A stretch of 64,000 nt of DNA from IMG/VR virus record IMGVR_UViG_3300027779_003464, positions 54,608-118,607 of that record. One strand, given 5' to 3'. The notes under the pieces were generated by a model that worked only from the letters and a program-made list of their open reading frames with translations, was not told the DNA's origin and searched no databases. The position numbers and the translations under genes were made by a program. Shown in pieces: positions 26,622 to 35,159 of the stretch (position 1 is the first letter of the stretch; each line of letters starts with the position of its first letter). This DNA comes from a virus.

Positions 26622-27095
26622 ATGCAGAATCTTCCTAGCTACACTAACCTATTAATTAGATTAGTTTTAAGCGCATCTGGAATATTTTCAATGTTTATGC
26701 TTCCAATTATATTTGGACGCATGGACAGTTATAGTAGCTATTATATTTGTTCTCCTATATTATTTACATCATTATTTAGTATACTTGCAGTCGGGCTGTA
26801 TATACATAGTAATATACAATGGAGGTATCCAGCAATACTATTAATAATATTGTCTATATTTAATATGCATGACGCCCCATTGCTTCACTACGGCGCCGCC
26901 ATTCTATTTTTTATAAGCTCAACATATTCTATGTGGAATGATAAGAGAGTAGGTGGATTTGGAAAAATTTCTGCTATATTATATGGATTATTCTTTATAG
27001 ACTTATTAATATTTGAATTAATTCAAGTTATTATAATATGCTCATTTCATCTAATATACATATTTAAGATGATTAAAATTAAAGCTAAATCTTGA
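26622..27095 (+). CDS. Integral membrane protein, about five segments
   Basis: 157 residues, with hydrophobic stretches near residues 8-28, 40-58, 65-82, 88-104 and 117-150. There are no catalytic motifs. It closes the cargo block begun by the T9SS substrate and ends one base from the convergent gp25 gene. A role in the host envelope, such as superinfection exclusion, is only conjecture. Confidence 0.6.
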   Translation: MQNLPSYTNLLIRLVLSASGIFSMFMLPIIFGRMDSYSSYYICSPILFTSLFSILAVGLYIHSNIQWRYPAILLIILSIFNMHDAPLLHYGAAILFFISSTYSMWNDKRVGGFGKISAILYGLFFIDLLIFELIQVIIICSFHLIYIFKMIKIKAKS

Positions 27096-27096
27096 A

Positions 27097-27471
27097 TTAT
27101 TTATATAATATAGAATAAGGGCTCTTATCTCCATCTACTATAATATTTAAAACATATAGTTTATTTCCATTTGAATCCTTAGTATAATATGGGGATACAC
27201 TGATATTTCTTCTTTTTCCTTCAGATACGAATTGATTCATTTGGCTATTTGCCTCATCTGCTAATTGGAATGGATTAAGATCGAAATCAAATAGGTATTT
27301 TTCTACTTGTAATCCAAAGCTAGGCTCACCTAAAACTTCTCCTTTATTAGTTAGTAGTGTCATTCTAACTTGGGTAATACATGCTTCCAAATCATCATAC
27401 ACTTCTACTTGATCCTTTCTAAATTTAGGGTCTTCTTCTGATCTTGTATAAAAATCTCTAACGTTTGCCAT
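27097..27471 (-). CDS. Baseplate wedge protein gp25-like
   Basis: 124 residues, close to T4 gp25 (132). The core (TQVRMTLLTNKGEVLGEPSFGLQVEKYLFD) has the gp25 pattern, including the glycine-rich GEPSFG turn. It forms part of the wedge near the tube. It is the last gene of the minus-strand virion operon running from 35.1 kb. Confidence 0.85.
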   Translation of the reverse strand: MANVRDFYTRSEEDPKFRKDQVEVYDDLEACITQVRMTLLTNKGEVLGEPSFGLQVEKYLFDFDLNPFQLADEANSQMNQFVSEGKRRNISVSPYYTKDSNGNKLYVLNIIVDGDKSPYSILYK

Positions 27472-27477
27472 ATAATA

Positions 27478-28074
27478 TTATTTATCTTCTCTGTATTGTG
27501 CTGCTGTCTTACCTAATATACCTAGCTCATCTAGCATATCTATATCAGATTGCTCCCATTCTTCTTCTCGTGCCCACTTAGCAGCAAACACTTCAATTAA
27601 TATAGGATCTGTAAGTACCCATCGCTTTTGATCATTCTTAGTACAGTGTGCATATAAAATACCGACCTGTCCATCTCCACTCCAACGTCCAGAATTTCCT
27701 GTTAAAAAGGAAGAGCCAAATCCTCTATCTTCAGTTGGGTTCCATTTTCTATGATCTGGGATATCTACCTTCTTATTCCAATCATATCCTCCTCTATCTC
27801 TTTTTCCTTCTTTATCGGCTCCCATTTCATAGTATAATCTACTTAAATCACTATATCTTACTCCTTCTTTTCCTGATTTATATATAAGTTCAAGCATATT
27901 AAGAGCTACACTTGTTTTATTATTTTTATATCTCTGTACCTTTTCTTTGTCACTTCCCTTATCAAAATCAGTATAAATATAGCTACCCATAAAATCAAAG
28001 AACTTTCCATCTTGTTGAATAGTTCCCTCTGTTATAAATTCACTAAAATCTGATATTGCTTTATGTTTGCTCAT
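27478..28074 (-). CDS. Virion/head protein candidate with targeting-like tag
   Basis: 198 residues, N-terminus KAISDFSEFITEG, a strong tag match with a glutamate suited to a prohead-protease (L/I-x-E-like) cut. The body contains WNPTEDRGFGSSFLTG and a winged-helix-like first half (LNMLELIYKSGKEGVRYSDLSRLYYEMG). Function unknown. It lies 5 bases from the neighbouring 244-residue gene. Confidence 0.6.
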   Translation of the reverse strand: MSKHKAISDFSEFITEGTIQQDGKFFDFMGSYIYTDFDKGSDKEKVQRYKNNKTSVALNMLELIYKSGKEGVRYSDLSRLYYEMGADKEGKRDRGGYDWNKKVDIPDHRKWNPTEDRGFGSSFLTGNSGRWSGDGQVGILYAHCTKNDQKRWVLTDPILIEVFAAKWAREEEWEQSDIDMLDELGILGKTAAQYREDK

Positions 28075-28078
28075 ATTC

Positions 28079-28813
28079 TTATTGATTATATAAATACATC
28101 CAGTCTGTTGTATTTTCTCCTTTCATCATCGCTTTTACATCTTCCATTTCCTTTTCAGCAGTTGCTACTATACTTTGATAATTAAGAGTAACATCTCCTG
28201 GAAGTTGATAATTGAATGTCTGTAGCATATGCGATAATCTTACTTTAGCATGAGCCCTTACATATCTTTGAAATAATTCATCCTCATACAATTCTTCCTT
28301 TTCTATTTTCTTAAATACTCTAGCTACTGCGTTAGCTTTTGGAGTTCTCCCGATAAATCCTAACATTTTAGTATTTTTATTAAAGTCATATGCTATAGTA
28401 TCAAGTATTAAACCTCTAGTTAAATCTAAGAATGAAAACATAATAGTTCTATACATTATAGATTCTCCCATAAATGGAGTAAGGTATATCTCAGATCCAA
28501 TAAATTTTTGTTCAGAAAAGTCTCTATCAATTGTTGCAAAAATAGAAGCGCCCTTTGCTTCCTTTAGATCGGCAACAAATGCCACACAATCCGGCATCTG
28601 TATTTGTCTCTTTTCCTTAAAGCATTGATTCTTCATAAGCTCAGTTGGTATGATAATATATTGGGATTCTACAGCATGTCTCCAGTTATCATAGAAATAC
28701 TTAGAGTCTATTTCTAAAACCCGCTTTAATTCTTTTTCAGGTAAAGAATATGGAAGTGCTCCTGAGAATGTTATCTCATCTTGAATGTCTTGTAAAAGGT
28801 CTTGTTCAGTCAT
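28079..28813 (-). CDS. Hypothetical virion-operon protein
   Basis: 244 residues, mostly helical, with a short central hydrophobic part (ESIMYRTIMFSFLDLTRG). No tag and no known motif. An AATAAATAAAAA late-type box lies just upstream (28816-28826). It may be a neck or baseplate component, judged from its position between gp25 and the tagged proteins. Confidence 0.55.
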   Translation of the reverse strand: MTEQDLLQDIQDEITFSGALPYSLPEKELKRVLEIDSKYFYDNWRHAVESQYIIIPTELMKNQCFKEKRQIQMPDCVAFVADLKEAKGASIFATIDRDFSEQKFIGSEIYLTPFMGESIMYRTIMFSFLDLTRGLILDTIAYDFNKNTKMLGFIGRTPKANAVARVFKKIEKEELYEDELFQRYVRAHAKVRLSHMLQTFNYQLPGDVTLNYQSIVATAEKEMEDVKAMMKGENTTDWMYLYNQ

Positions 28814-28825
28814 ATTAGTTTTTAT

Positions 28826-29281
28826 TTATTGATTTGAGCCAGGTCCTCCAGAGTTATTGTCTCTACTGTGGCCCTGGTTTCCTAATTTTATAATATCAGT
28901 ATAGTTATCTTTTTTCTTACTAAATGCCCGTAGTGCTCTTTGATTTTTCTTATTTGACCGGTCATCCGCTTTTCCTGCTCTTTCCATACATATCTTAACC
29001 CATTCTTGTATATTATGGTCCTTTAATAGTTTTTTCCAATTACTATGAAATATTAAATTTATAGCTCTAGTTATATCTACTTCTTGTATCTCCGGAGTCT
29101 TAGAATATCTATATGGATTTCTAGCTGCTTTTTCATTAGCTAGCTCTTGAGCTATTGCTAAAATTTGAGAATGTATACTAGACACTGCTCCTTGCACCAT
29201 ACCTGCAAAATTAGTAGGATATACTGTTTTAATTTCAGTCTCATTAATATATTCCTTATATGTCTTTATACTTTTCTTCAT
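28826..29281 (-). CDS. Tagged internal/virion protein
   Basis: 151 residues. KSIKTYKEYINE is the closest match in the window to the T4 internal-protein leader as I remember it (MKTYQEFIAEA). After the tag comes a helical, basic body (RKNQRALRAFSKKK) ending in a G/N/S-rich tail. A basic, tagged protein suits an internal head protein bound to DNA. It could equally be a structural adaptor. Confidence 0.6.
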   Translation of the reverse strand: MKKSIKTYKEYINETEIKTVYPTNFAGMVQGAVSSIHSQILAIAQELANEKAARNPYRYSKTPEIQEVDITRAINLIFHSNWKKLLKDHNIQEWVKICMERAGKADDRSNKKNQRALRAFSKKKDNYTDIIKLGNQGHSRDNNSGGPGSNQ

Positions 29282-29287
29282 AATTTA

Positions 29288-29575
29288 TTAAGCGACAACG
29301 GTTGCTTGATCAGCATTAGATTGAGCCTGATTTGCTTGGTTAGCCAAATCTACTGCTGTATCTGCCGCTACCTTATCAACCTTTGCCATTTCTTGATCTA
29401 GTAATATTCTTTTTTCCTTTACATTAGCTAATCTTTTTAATAGTTCAGCTTCTTCTTGATTTAAGGCATCATATTGTGATTGAAATTCTGGGTTTGCCCC
29501 CATTACCAACTGATCTTCTTTAATTTCTTTAGCTTTATTATTAGTATAGCTTTTAAATGATTTTACATGTGGCAT
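29288..29575 (-). CDS. Tagged coiled-coil protein
   Basis: 95 residues. HVKSFKSYTNNKAKE is the tag region, followed by a long heptad-like coiled coil (YDALNQEEAELLKRLANVKEKR) and an A/Q/N-rich end. Part of the tightly spaced minus-strand series 27.1-30.3 kb. Confidence 0.6.
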   Translation of the reverse strand: MPHVKSFKSYTNNKAKEIKEDQLVMGANPEFQSQYDALNQEEAELLKRLANVKEKRILLDQEMAKVDKVAADTAVDLANQANQAQSNADQATVVA

Positions 29576-29584
29576 TACTTTTAG

Positions 29585-29869
29585 TTATTTTTTTCTATTG
29601 GAAAAAGAATTACTTTTTCCTATAAAATCCTTATAAGTAAGAACTTTATTTTTTTTATCTTTAGACTTAGGATTTGCTCCAAGGTTAATTCCTGTTCCTC
29701 CTGACATAGCAGGAGAATTAGACCAATGTCTTGGAACCGCCGATCCTCTTGATGTAGTTATAATGTTCGTCCTAGGTCGAATATGGTCCGGCTGAAATAA
29801 ATGATCCGATGCATTTCTTCCAATTGTAACTTTTCCTTCTCTAATATATTTGTCAAATCCTTTTACCAT
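29585..29869 (-). CDS. Small basic protein tagged at both ends
   Basis: 94 residues from the ATG at 29869, which overlaps the upstream stop (TAATG-type coupling). A longer start at 29911 is possible but would overlap the neighbour by 38 bases. The N-terminus VKGFDKYIREGK and the C-terminal NKVLTYKDFIGKSNS both resemble the tag. The body is rich in R, G and P. No domain is known. Confidence 0.6.
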   Translation of the reverse strand: MVKGFDKYIREGKVTIGRNASDHLFQPDHIRPRTNIITTSRGSAVPRHWSNSPAMSGGTGINLGANPKSKDKKNKVLTYKDFIGKSNSFSNRKK

Positions 29870-29873
29870 ATCA

Positions 29874-30254
29874 TTAAAATTCAAAATCGTCAGCTGAACT
29901 ATTATTTTCATCGTTACCAGATTCTCCTTGAGACCAGGTTGGAGCAGATACTGGAGTATCTTTCGCGTATTCTGGGGTCACCTGATCATCACCAACCTCT
30001 ACTGTCTCAGTACCATCAATATTTATAGCGGAGTCTCCCTCGTGTGATCCTGAGGATACTCTAGCGCCTACTGCGTCTAATATCGATTTTAATGCCTCAT
30101 ATTCAGCATCTCCTTCAGAATCAAAGGAAGCTACCTTATCTAATAAATCTTTAATTGTCATATTTAATAGTTCCTGTGGCATAGGATCATCTGGATTATT
30201 ACCGTAAATGTGTTCTCCTTCTAAAAGTCTGTCTATAGTAGTATAGTCTTTCAT
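29874..30254 (-). CDS. Acidic hypothetical protein of the virion operon
   Basis: 126 residues, strongly acidic, starting MKDYTTIDRLLEGEHIYG (tag-like, ending in LLEG). The rest is S/D/E/G-rich and low in hydrophobic residues, so probably disordered. A late-type AAATAAATAAA box lies about 14-24 bases upstream. Confidence 0.55.
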   Translation of the reverse strand: MKDYTTIDRLLEGEHIYGNNPDDPMPQELLNMTIKDLLDKVASFDSEGDAEYEALKSILDAVGARVSSGSHEGDSAINIDGTETVEVGDDQVTPEYAKDTPVSAPTWSQGESGNDENNSSADDFEF

Positions 30255-30267
30255 AATTACTTTTATT

Positions 30268-30278
30268 TTTATTTATTT
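30268..30278 (-). promoter_or_regulatory. Late-type promoter box (minus strand)
   Basis: The minus strand reads AAATAAATAAA here, upstream of the 30254 start. Same family as the boxes at 32481-32490 and 35131-35140. Confidence 0.4.
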
Positions 30279-30337
30279 GAACCATTAAGTATCTTTTAGT
30301 ATAATAATATAGTACGTTAAAAGAAAATACTAAAAAA

Positions 30338-30550
30338 ATGATAAATGAATTAAAAATAGTTCAAGATAAGCTAGAAAAGGATATTTTATCTAAAATAGAT
30401 GAGATACGAGAAAATATAATAATTGGAAAAGGACCGGGAGAAGTTGCTCAAATAGCCATGCTAGATGTAATAAGTGAAGAGCTATCTGATGTATTATTAA
30501 ATTGGGAACCATTACCTTATAATAGTAACATCGGAGATGATAAGTTTTAA
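30338..30550 (+). CDS. Small helical protein on the opposite strand
   Basis: 70 residues, charged, two helices, no known motif. It is the only plus-strand gene in this stretch, preceded by AGTATAATAATATAG, a possible promoter. It overlaps the convergent 30547 gene by 4 bases. Confidence 0.5.
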   Translation: MINELKIVQDKLEKDILSKIDEIRENIIIGKGPGEVAQIAMLDVISEELSDVLLNWEPLPYNSNIGDDKF

Positions 30551-30942
30551 AGATCCATTAATCTAAGATATCCTTCTTTAAAGTATTTAAATGACTTCTC
30601 AAATTGTCTCTGTATATATGGACTTATTGATCTTTTAGATATTGCAGAATATTTACTTAAAGCTGCATCTGTTAATGCGTCAAATGATTCTAGTATAGAT
30701 TTAATATCATCAATGTCATCTGCAATCTCAGGTCTTTCTTCTAAATTAAATGGGAGTTCATACTGATTTTCAATATCTTCTTCCTCTTCTTCATCTGGAT
30801 TTGCGCCTAACTCATAAAACCTAGAAGAAACATCAGGACGCTGGTGAGTTTCTGCACTCAGTAAAAACATCCTTAAATTCTCATGAAGTTCCTTTTTAAA
30901 ATTAGTTATCTCAACTTTACTATATTTCTTATTTGACCCCAT
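30547..30942 (-). CDS. Hypothetical helical protein
   Basis: 131 residues with an acidic centre (NPDEEEEEDIENQYELP) and helical ends. It starts 1 base after the stop of the GAF-like gene. Unknown function; possibly a scaffold or neck component. Confidence 0.5.
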   Translation of the reverse strand: MGSNKKYSKVEITNFKKELHENLRMFLLSAETHQRPDVSSRFYELGANPDEEEEEDIENQYELPFNLEERPEIADDIDDIKSILESFDALTDAALSKYSAISKRSISPYIQRQFEKSFKYFKEGYLRLMDL

Positions 30943-30943
30943 T

Positions 30944-31540
30944 TTATAAATATCCTGGTAATTTTATTATTTTAACTTTTAAGTTTTCTAAATCTTCTTC
31001 TTTTAATTTTCTTTTTCTTTTGACAAAGTCTAAAGTCATCATACCTATACATTTCTTTTCTAAGTCAAACAGTCCCCAATGGTATGTAGATTTATTTCCC
31101 GCTTCTATTTGATGAACCTTACATAGTGAATTTGGAAAATCAGCATTTACATCATAATAAGGACAACACCAATTTTCAAATAAAGGTAGTAATGAAGCAT
31201 TACATGAAGAGACTGGTAAATCCTTGGATATATCCGACATTCTTTGTATTCCAGATGCGGCTACCTCATAGGTCATTGAAAGCTTTTGCATAGATTTTCC
31301 AGTATAAAATTCTCCTCCATTATGAAATTGTAATATAGTTAAACGATCGGCGTTAAATTTATCTCTAATCTCTTCTAAATTATCTAATAATTCTTGATCT
31401 TCTTTTATTTGAACATGAATTTTGCATTCCTTCTGATTTATCTTTCTAGACAGATAATTCTTATACCAAACTACGCTTAGTGCTGTTGCTGATCCAATGA
31501 TCGCTGTTAATATCGGCACTAAATATTCTTCTCCAAACAT
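30944..31540 (-). CDS. Membrane-anchored GAF-like sensor protein
   Basis: 198 residues. Residues ~5-24 form one transmembrane helix (LVPILTAIIGSATALSVVWY), then a charged coil, then a GAF-like alpha/beta domain (ADRLTILQFHNGGEFYTG ... WGLFDLEKKCIGMMTLDF). Related phage proteins with an LQFHNGG motif exist in other large phages, but their function is not known to me. It has no catalytic output domain. Confidence 0.6.
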   Translation of the reverse strand: MFGEEYLVPILTAIIGSATALSVVWYKNYLSRKINQKECKIHVQIKEDQELLDNLEEIRDKFNADRLTILQFHNGGEFYTGKSMQKLSMTYEVAASGIQRMSDISKDLPVSSCNASLLPLFENWCCPYYDVNADFPNSLCKVHQIEAGNKSTYHWGLFDLEKKCIGMMTLDFVKRKRKLKEEDLENLKVKIIKLPGYL

Positions 31541-31565
31541 TCCTTTCTTCTAATTTTTTATAAAA

Positions 31566-32462
31566 TTAACTATCAGTAGGACATCCACAATGAACTCCAT
31601 ACTCTGCTCCTTGCCACCATGACTCAGGATCTTCTGCTTTATCAAATGAAAATGGATTATCTCCGGGTTCTACTGCTTGAGTTGAACCACAATGTTGACA
31701 CTTAACGAAGCAACTATCATCTACTTGATCAGATACTTGATAATCACTTTCAATATCTTTAATATCTAAATCATCGTCATTAAATAATAATTCAGCGTCA
31801 CTACCAGAATACATATCGTCTGTTTCATCTTGCCAATTATATTCCTCATCATCTTCCGTATCTAAATGAGATAAATCAAGATTATTAGTAATATCCATAT
31901 CATCCTTAATGTTAAAATCATCAAAGGATTCTAATACAAAAGAATTGGATGTCTTCCACTTAAAGGATTCATTAGATTCTTCATCTTCATCTTCGTCCTC
32001 ATCGTCGTCCTCATCGTCGTCCTCATCGTCCCCTTCAGGATTTCCATATGAACCATCATCCTCAGTATCTTCTTCATCAGATTCTTCATCCTCAGTATCT
32101 TCTTCATCAGATTCTTCTTCATATTCGCTATCAGATTCGTCCTCGTTTCCTTCAGCTTCTATTTCTTCATCTGAATCTTCACAATCTTCACATTCTTCTT
32201 CTTCCGGTTCCTCTATTCCATTATTTGAAGAACTAAAGGAAGGAGCGCCAGCATCTCCAGGTTGAGCGATTGATTCCTCAGATCCAATATCTACTGGTTT
32301 ATTTGGTCCTAACTCAGACTTATCATAGGTAGTCTCATCAAATCCTTGTGAGAAATTATCAGAAGCAGAAGCAATATCCTGTACGCTAGCTGCTTGATTT
32401 TGTTCAGAATCCACTGAAAACTTATCAGAAAACTCTTTAAAATTTAAAACTCTATCTGCCAT
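31566..32462 (-). CDS. Very acidic tagged protein with C-terminal zinc ribbon
   Basis: 298 residues. The N-terminus RVLNFKEFSDKFSVD is a strong tag. Residues ~85-165 are runs of D/E/S coded by short tandem DNA repeats. Residues ~255-298 contain CxxC...CGC (KCQHCGST and VHCGCP), a probable zinc ribbon. Acidity plus tag suggests a prohead core or internal protein. The late-type box AATAAATAAA lies about 20 bases upstream. Confidence 0.6.
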   Translation of the reverse strand: MADRVLNFKEFSDKFSVDSEQNQAASVQDIASASDNFSQGFDETTYDKSELGPNKPVDIGSEESIAQPGDAGAPSFSSSNNGIEEPEEEECEDCEDSDEEIEAEGNEDESDSEYEEESDEEDTEDEESDEEDTEDDGSYGNPEGDDEDDDEDDDEDEDEDEESNESFKWKTSNSFVLESFDDFNIKDDMDITNNLDLSHLDTEDDEEYNWQDETDDMYSGSDAELLFNDDDLDIKDIESDYQVSDQVDDSCFVKCQHCGSTQAVEPGDNPFSFDKAEDPESWWQGAEYGVHCGCPTDS

Positions 32463-32480
32463 TTTTAAATAGTATTTTTA

Positions 32481-32490
32481 TTTATTTATT
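32481..32490 (-). promoter_or_regulatory. Late-type promoter box AATAAATAAA (minus strand)
   Basis: The minus strand reads CGAATAAATAAATAAAAATAC, starting 28 bases before the 32462 start. It matches the divergent boxes at 35131-35156. Confidence 0.45.
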
Positions 32491-32521
32491 CGTGTAATTT
32501 TGACGCGTTTGATAAACGTAT

Positions 32522-33463
32522 TTAAAATCTATTGGAGTAAGAGAACAGAGCGTATCCATATAAACTAGAAAGAACATTATCTAATAGCGGGATATTAGAT
32601 TTGTTATTAGATATAGCATCAATCATCATTTTAAATATTCCTCGCATAGTAGATCCCTCAATTATTAAGTCATCGATTACTAAATATGACGGGCTCATCT
32701 TAACTATATTATTCATCGATACTTTATTAGAATATGAATTACTTTTAAAGTAACCTTCATATTCATTTTGTTCATCTTCAATCGTTTTTATAATATATGA
32801 GTCAATAATGTGACCTGGCTTTAATAATCTCCTTACTCCAGATTTAAGACCTGCTGATTTCTTTATAAGTCCTTTAAATGAAGAAGAGTTATTCTTAATA
32901 AATATATCCATCATTCTTTTAGTTTCAGGATCTGCTTTTTCATACGCATCCTTATCTATTATATCATACATATCTATTCCATAATATGCTTTCATGATAT
33001 CTACTACTTTTGCCTTTGGGTAGTATAAAGATTTAATTGTATCAGCTACTCTTGATGCAAGAGGTGAGCCGGATCCTGTAACAAATAGTACCTTAACCGG
33101 TCTATTTTTAAGTTCACTAGGGTAGGAGTGATTAATTAAAGTACTCAAATCAGAATCACTGATAGATTCCCACTCTTTCATATATTCAGAAAATTGTTTC
33201 TTTTTATCTTTTAAATTTTCTATCTTATATCCGGAAAAAGTAAGTATTTTATTTAAGCGGCTAGGTTTTTTATCTCTAACTTGAGCTAATTTAATGATAT
33301 CTTCTTCTGTATCATTATCATAATCTATATTTATATTGCTATCTAAATATGAGTGAGTTCCGTGATTGAAGGTTATTCCTTCATTGACCCCATAAGATAT
33401 TTTATTCCAACCAGATATGAAATTCTTAATCTTATTAAATATCCTATAAGATAAAATATTCAT
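32522..33463 (-). CDS. Phosphoribosyltransferase-like protein
   Basis: 313 residues. VKVLFVTGSGSPLASRVAD (~100-118) and YLVIDDLIIEGSTMRG (~255-270) fit a type I phosphoribosyltransferase, the latter being the PRPP-binding loop with DD and GST. The acceptor base is unknown. Upstream ~90 residues are not recognised. It sits between two proteins suspected to enter the head, so it may be a virion enzyme or a salvage enzyme. Confidence 0.6.
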   Translation of the reverse strand: MNILSYRIFNKIKNFISGWNKISYGVNEGITFNHGTHSYLDSNINIDYDNDTEEDIIKLAQVRDKKPSRLNKILTFSGYKIENLKDKKKQFSEYMKEWESISDSDLSTLINHSYPSELKNRPVKVLFVTGSGSPLASRVADTIKSLYYPKAKVVDIMKAYYGIDMYDIIDKDAYEKADPETKRMMDIFIKNNSSSFKGLIKKSAGLKSGVRRLLKPGHIIDSYIIKTIEDEQNEYEGYFKSNSYSNKVSMNNIVKMSPSYLVIDDLIIEGSTMRGIFKMMIDAISNNKSNIPLLDNVLSSLYGYALFSYSNRF

Positions 33464-33472
33464 GAATAAGAA

Positions 33473-35101
33473 TTATTTTTTGCCGTTAAAAAAGTTATCT
33501 AGATTATCTTGTAAACCGTTAGACATTTTCATGAAATCATCAAAAGAATAAATAACAGATTCGTTAAATTTTTCTTCCTTCTTCTTCTTTCTGTTAATCT
33601 TCTTAATTAACCTCTTTTTCTTACGATCAGCTTTTCTATTTTTACGTTTTTTCCTTTTAGCATCTTTTAAATCACCTTTAGTATCTTCCAATTCCTTTTC
33701 TAATTCTTCTAATGACATATCGTCTAAAGATTCTTCTTCTTCTTCTTTCTTAGGCTCTTCCTTCTTAACTTCTTCTTTCTTAGGCTCTTCCTTTTTAACT
33801 TCTTCTTTCTTAGGCTCTTCCTTTTTAACTTCTTCTTTCTTAGGCTCTTCCTTTTTTGCTATTATATCAACAATCTTTTTAGCAGTGTTTGGTCCAACAA
33901 TACCATCTTCTGTTAGGCCATTTTCTTTTTGCCAAGCTTTAACTGCTTTGTCTGTACCTGGTCCAAATTTTCCATCAGCCTCTACTCCTAAAAATTCTTG
34001 AAGAGCTTTAACCGCTTCTCCGTTTCTTCCTCGTCTAAGAGATCTTTTAGTCTTTATTATATCTGATATTGTTCCATCAACTGTTTTAGATCCACTTGAC
34101 TTTTTAGTACTAGCAGTAGGAGTAACCGGTGTTAAAAATGAATCGGCTGTAGCCTTTCCTGCATTTGCAATCGCTAATTCTACTTTACCATCTTCGAGTG
34201 GAGTAGAAGATCCTTTAAGTTTAAGCTTAGATATTAGTTGTTTATATTTGTCAGGACTTGAAATATAATATGCTTTATTATTAGTAACATCTAATAACCA
34301 TCTAGTATTTCCTGCTGATGTTTTTCTAATTAATTTATATTCAATATTTTCTAGAATAGATCCAACCATTCTATCTACTTCTTGAGGACTAAAAAAATAT
34401 TTATTTGATTCAGAAATTCCTGCTGGAGTTCCTGGATGTTCCATATGAGCGTCTACATCTACTGAAATATCAATTGGAGTTTCAGAATCTACCGCTGGAT
34501 CAGGTAAATCTAATTTTTCAGCAGCATCTTTTAAATTATCACCTCCATGATATATTACTTCTTCTGATCTCCACATTTCTAAACTATGTTCTGTGCTTAC
34601 TCCCGATTTTAAAAAGGGGGTGGTAACTGCAACTCTTACTGAATTAGTAATATTTACAGCAGTATCTAAAGCATTAGTTAATTCATCAGATGATGTTGTA
34701 TATACAACATATTCTCTATCTGGCTCTGATTCAACTGGATTATGTTTATCACTTTTATTAGCAGTGACTTTAACTCTAAGATAAACTGGCTTATCTCCAA
34801 TCATTGCAGCTTCTCCGTCTTTACCATCTGCCCAAAGTTTAAGAGGTTCCGGTGAAGACCATACTCCTGCACCAGATGCAGCAATTGATCTTAATTCTTG
34901 TTCAACGTCTGAACCGATTGGCCATGCGTACATTCTACCAGACATTTTTTGTTTTTTAAGTGTTTCAAGGTCACCTTCATGTTGAACTGCTTCTTCAGAA
35001 CTGACATCATCAGCTCCGACTGGCATATCATCTCCGTCTAAATCAGGTGAAATACCCGTGTTCTCATAAAGTTTTTTCAAATCTATCTTTCTATAAAACA
35101 T
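33473..35101 (-). CDS. Peptidoglycan-binding-domain protein with lysine/glutamate repeats and C-terminal tag
   Basis: 542 residues. Residues ~355-415 form a PG_binding_1 domain (RGRNGEAVKALQEFLG...DGKFGPGT...DGIVGPNT). Then come nearly four KKEEPKKEEV repeats, a strongly basic K/R helix region, and a C-terminal YSFDDFMKMS tag-like end. The N-terminal ~340 residues are unrecognised. It may bind cell wall during entry or package as a DNA-binding internal protein; both are inference. Confidence 0.65.
   Translation of the reverse strand: MFYRKIDLKKLYENTGISPDLDGDDMPVGADDVSSEEAVQHEGDLETLKKQKMSGRMYAWPIGSDVEQELRSIAASGAGVWSSPEPLKLWADGKDGEAAMIGDKPVYLRVKVTANKSDKHNPVESEPDREYVVYTTSSDELTNALDTAVNITNSVRVAVTTPFLKSGVSTEHSLEMWRSEEVIYHGGDNLKDAAEKLDLPDPAVDSETPIDISVDVDAHMEHPGTPAGISESNKYFFSPQEVDRMVGSILENIEYKLIRKTSAGNTRWLLDVTNNKAYYISSPDKYKQLISKLKLKGSSTPLEDGKVELAIANAGKATADSFLTPVTPTASTKKSSGSKTVDGTISDIIKTKRSLRRGRNGEAVKALQEFLGVEADGKFGPGTDKAVKAWQKENGLTEDGIVGPNTAKKIVDIIAKKEEPKKEEVKKEEPKKEEVKKEEPKKEEVKKEEPKKEEEEESLDDMSLEELEKELEDTKGDLKDAKRKKRKNRKADRKKKRLIKKINRKKKKEEKFNESVIYSFDDFMKMSNGLQDNLDNFFNGKK
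33741..33856 (-). repeat. 30-bp tandem repeat, about 3.8 copies, inside a CDS
   Basis: Copies at 33741, 33771, 33801 and 33831 (last partial) are identical apart from one base in the first. Each encodes KKEEPKKEEV on the minus strand. Near-identity suggests recent expansion by slippage or recombination. Confidence 0.85.
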
Positions 35102-35130
35102 ATCTTGTTATTATTATTTTCTATTATAGT

Positions 35131-35156
35131 TTTATTTATTCACGTGAATAAATAAA
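35131..35156. promoter_or_regulatory. 26-bp perfect palindrome with divergent late-type boxes
   Basis: The whole interval is its own reverse complement, centred on CACGTG, with AATAAATAAA on both arms. Genes start at 35101 (minus) and 35160 (plus), 30 and 4 bases away. It looks like one site serving two divergent late transcripts, although the plus-side leader would be extremely short. Confidence 0.6.
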
Positions 35157-35159
35157 AAT

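Noticed and set aside
31909-32265. Serine-rich plus-strand frame
   Set aside because: It is the antisense shadow of the D/E/S-repeat region of the acidic protein gene.
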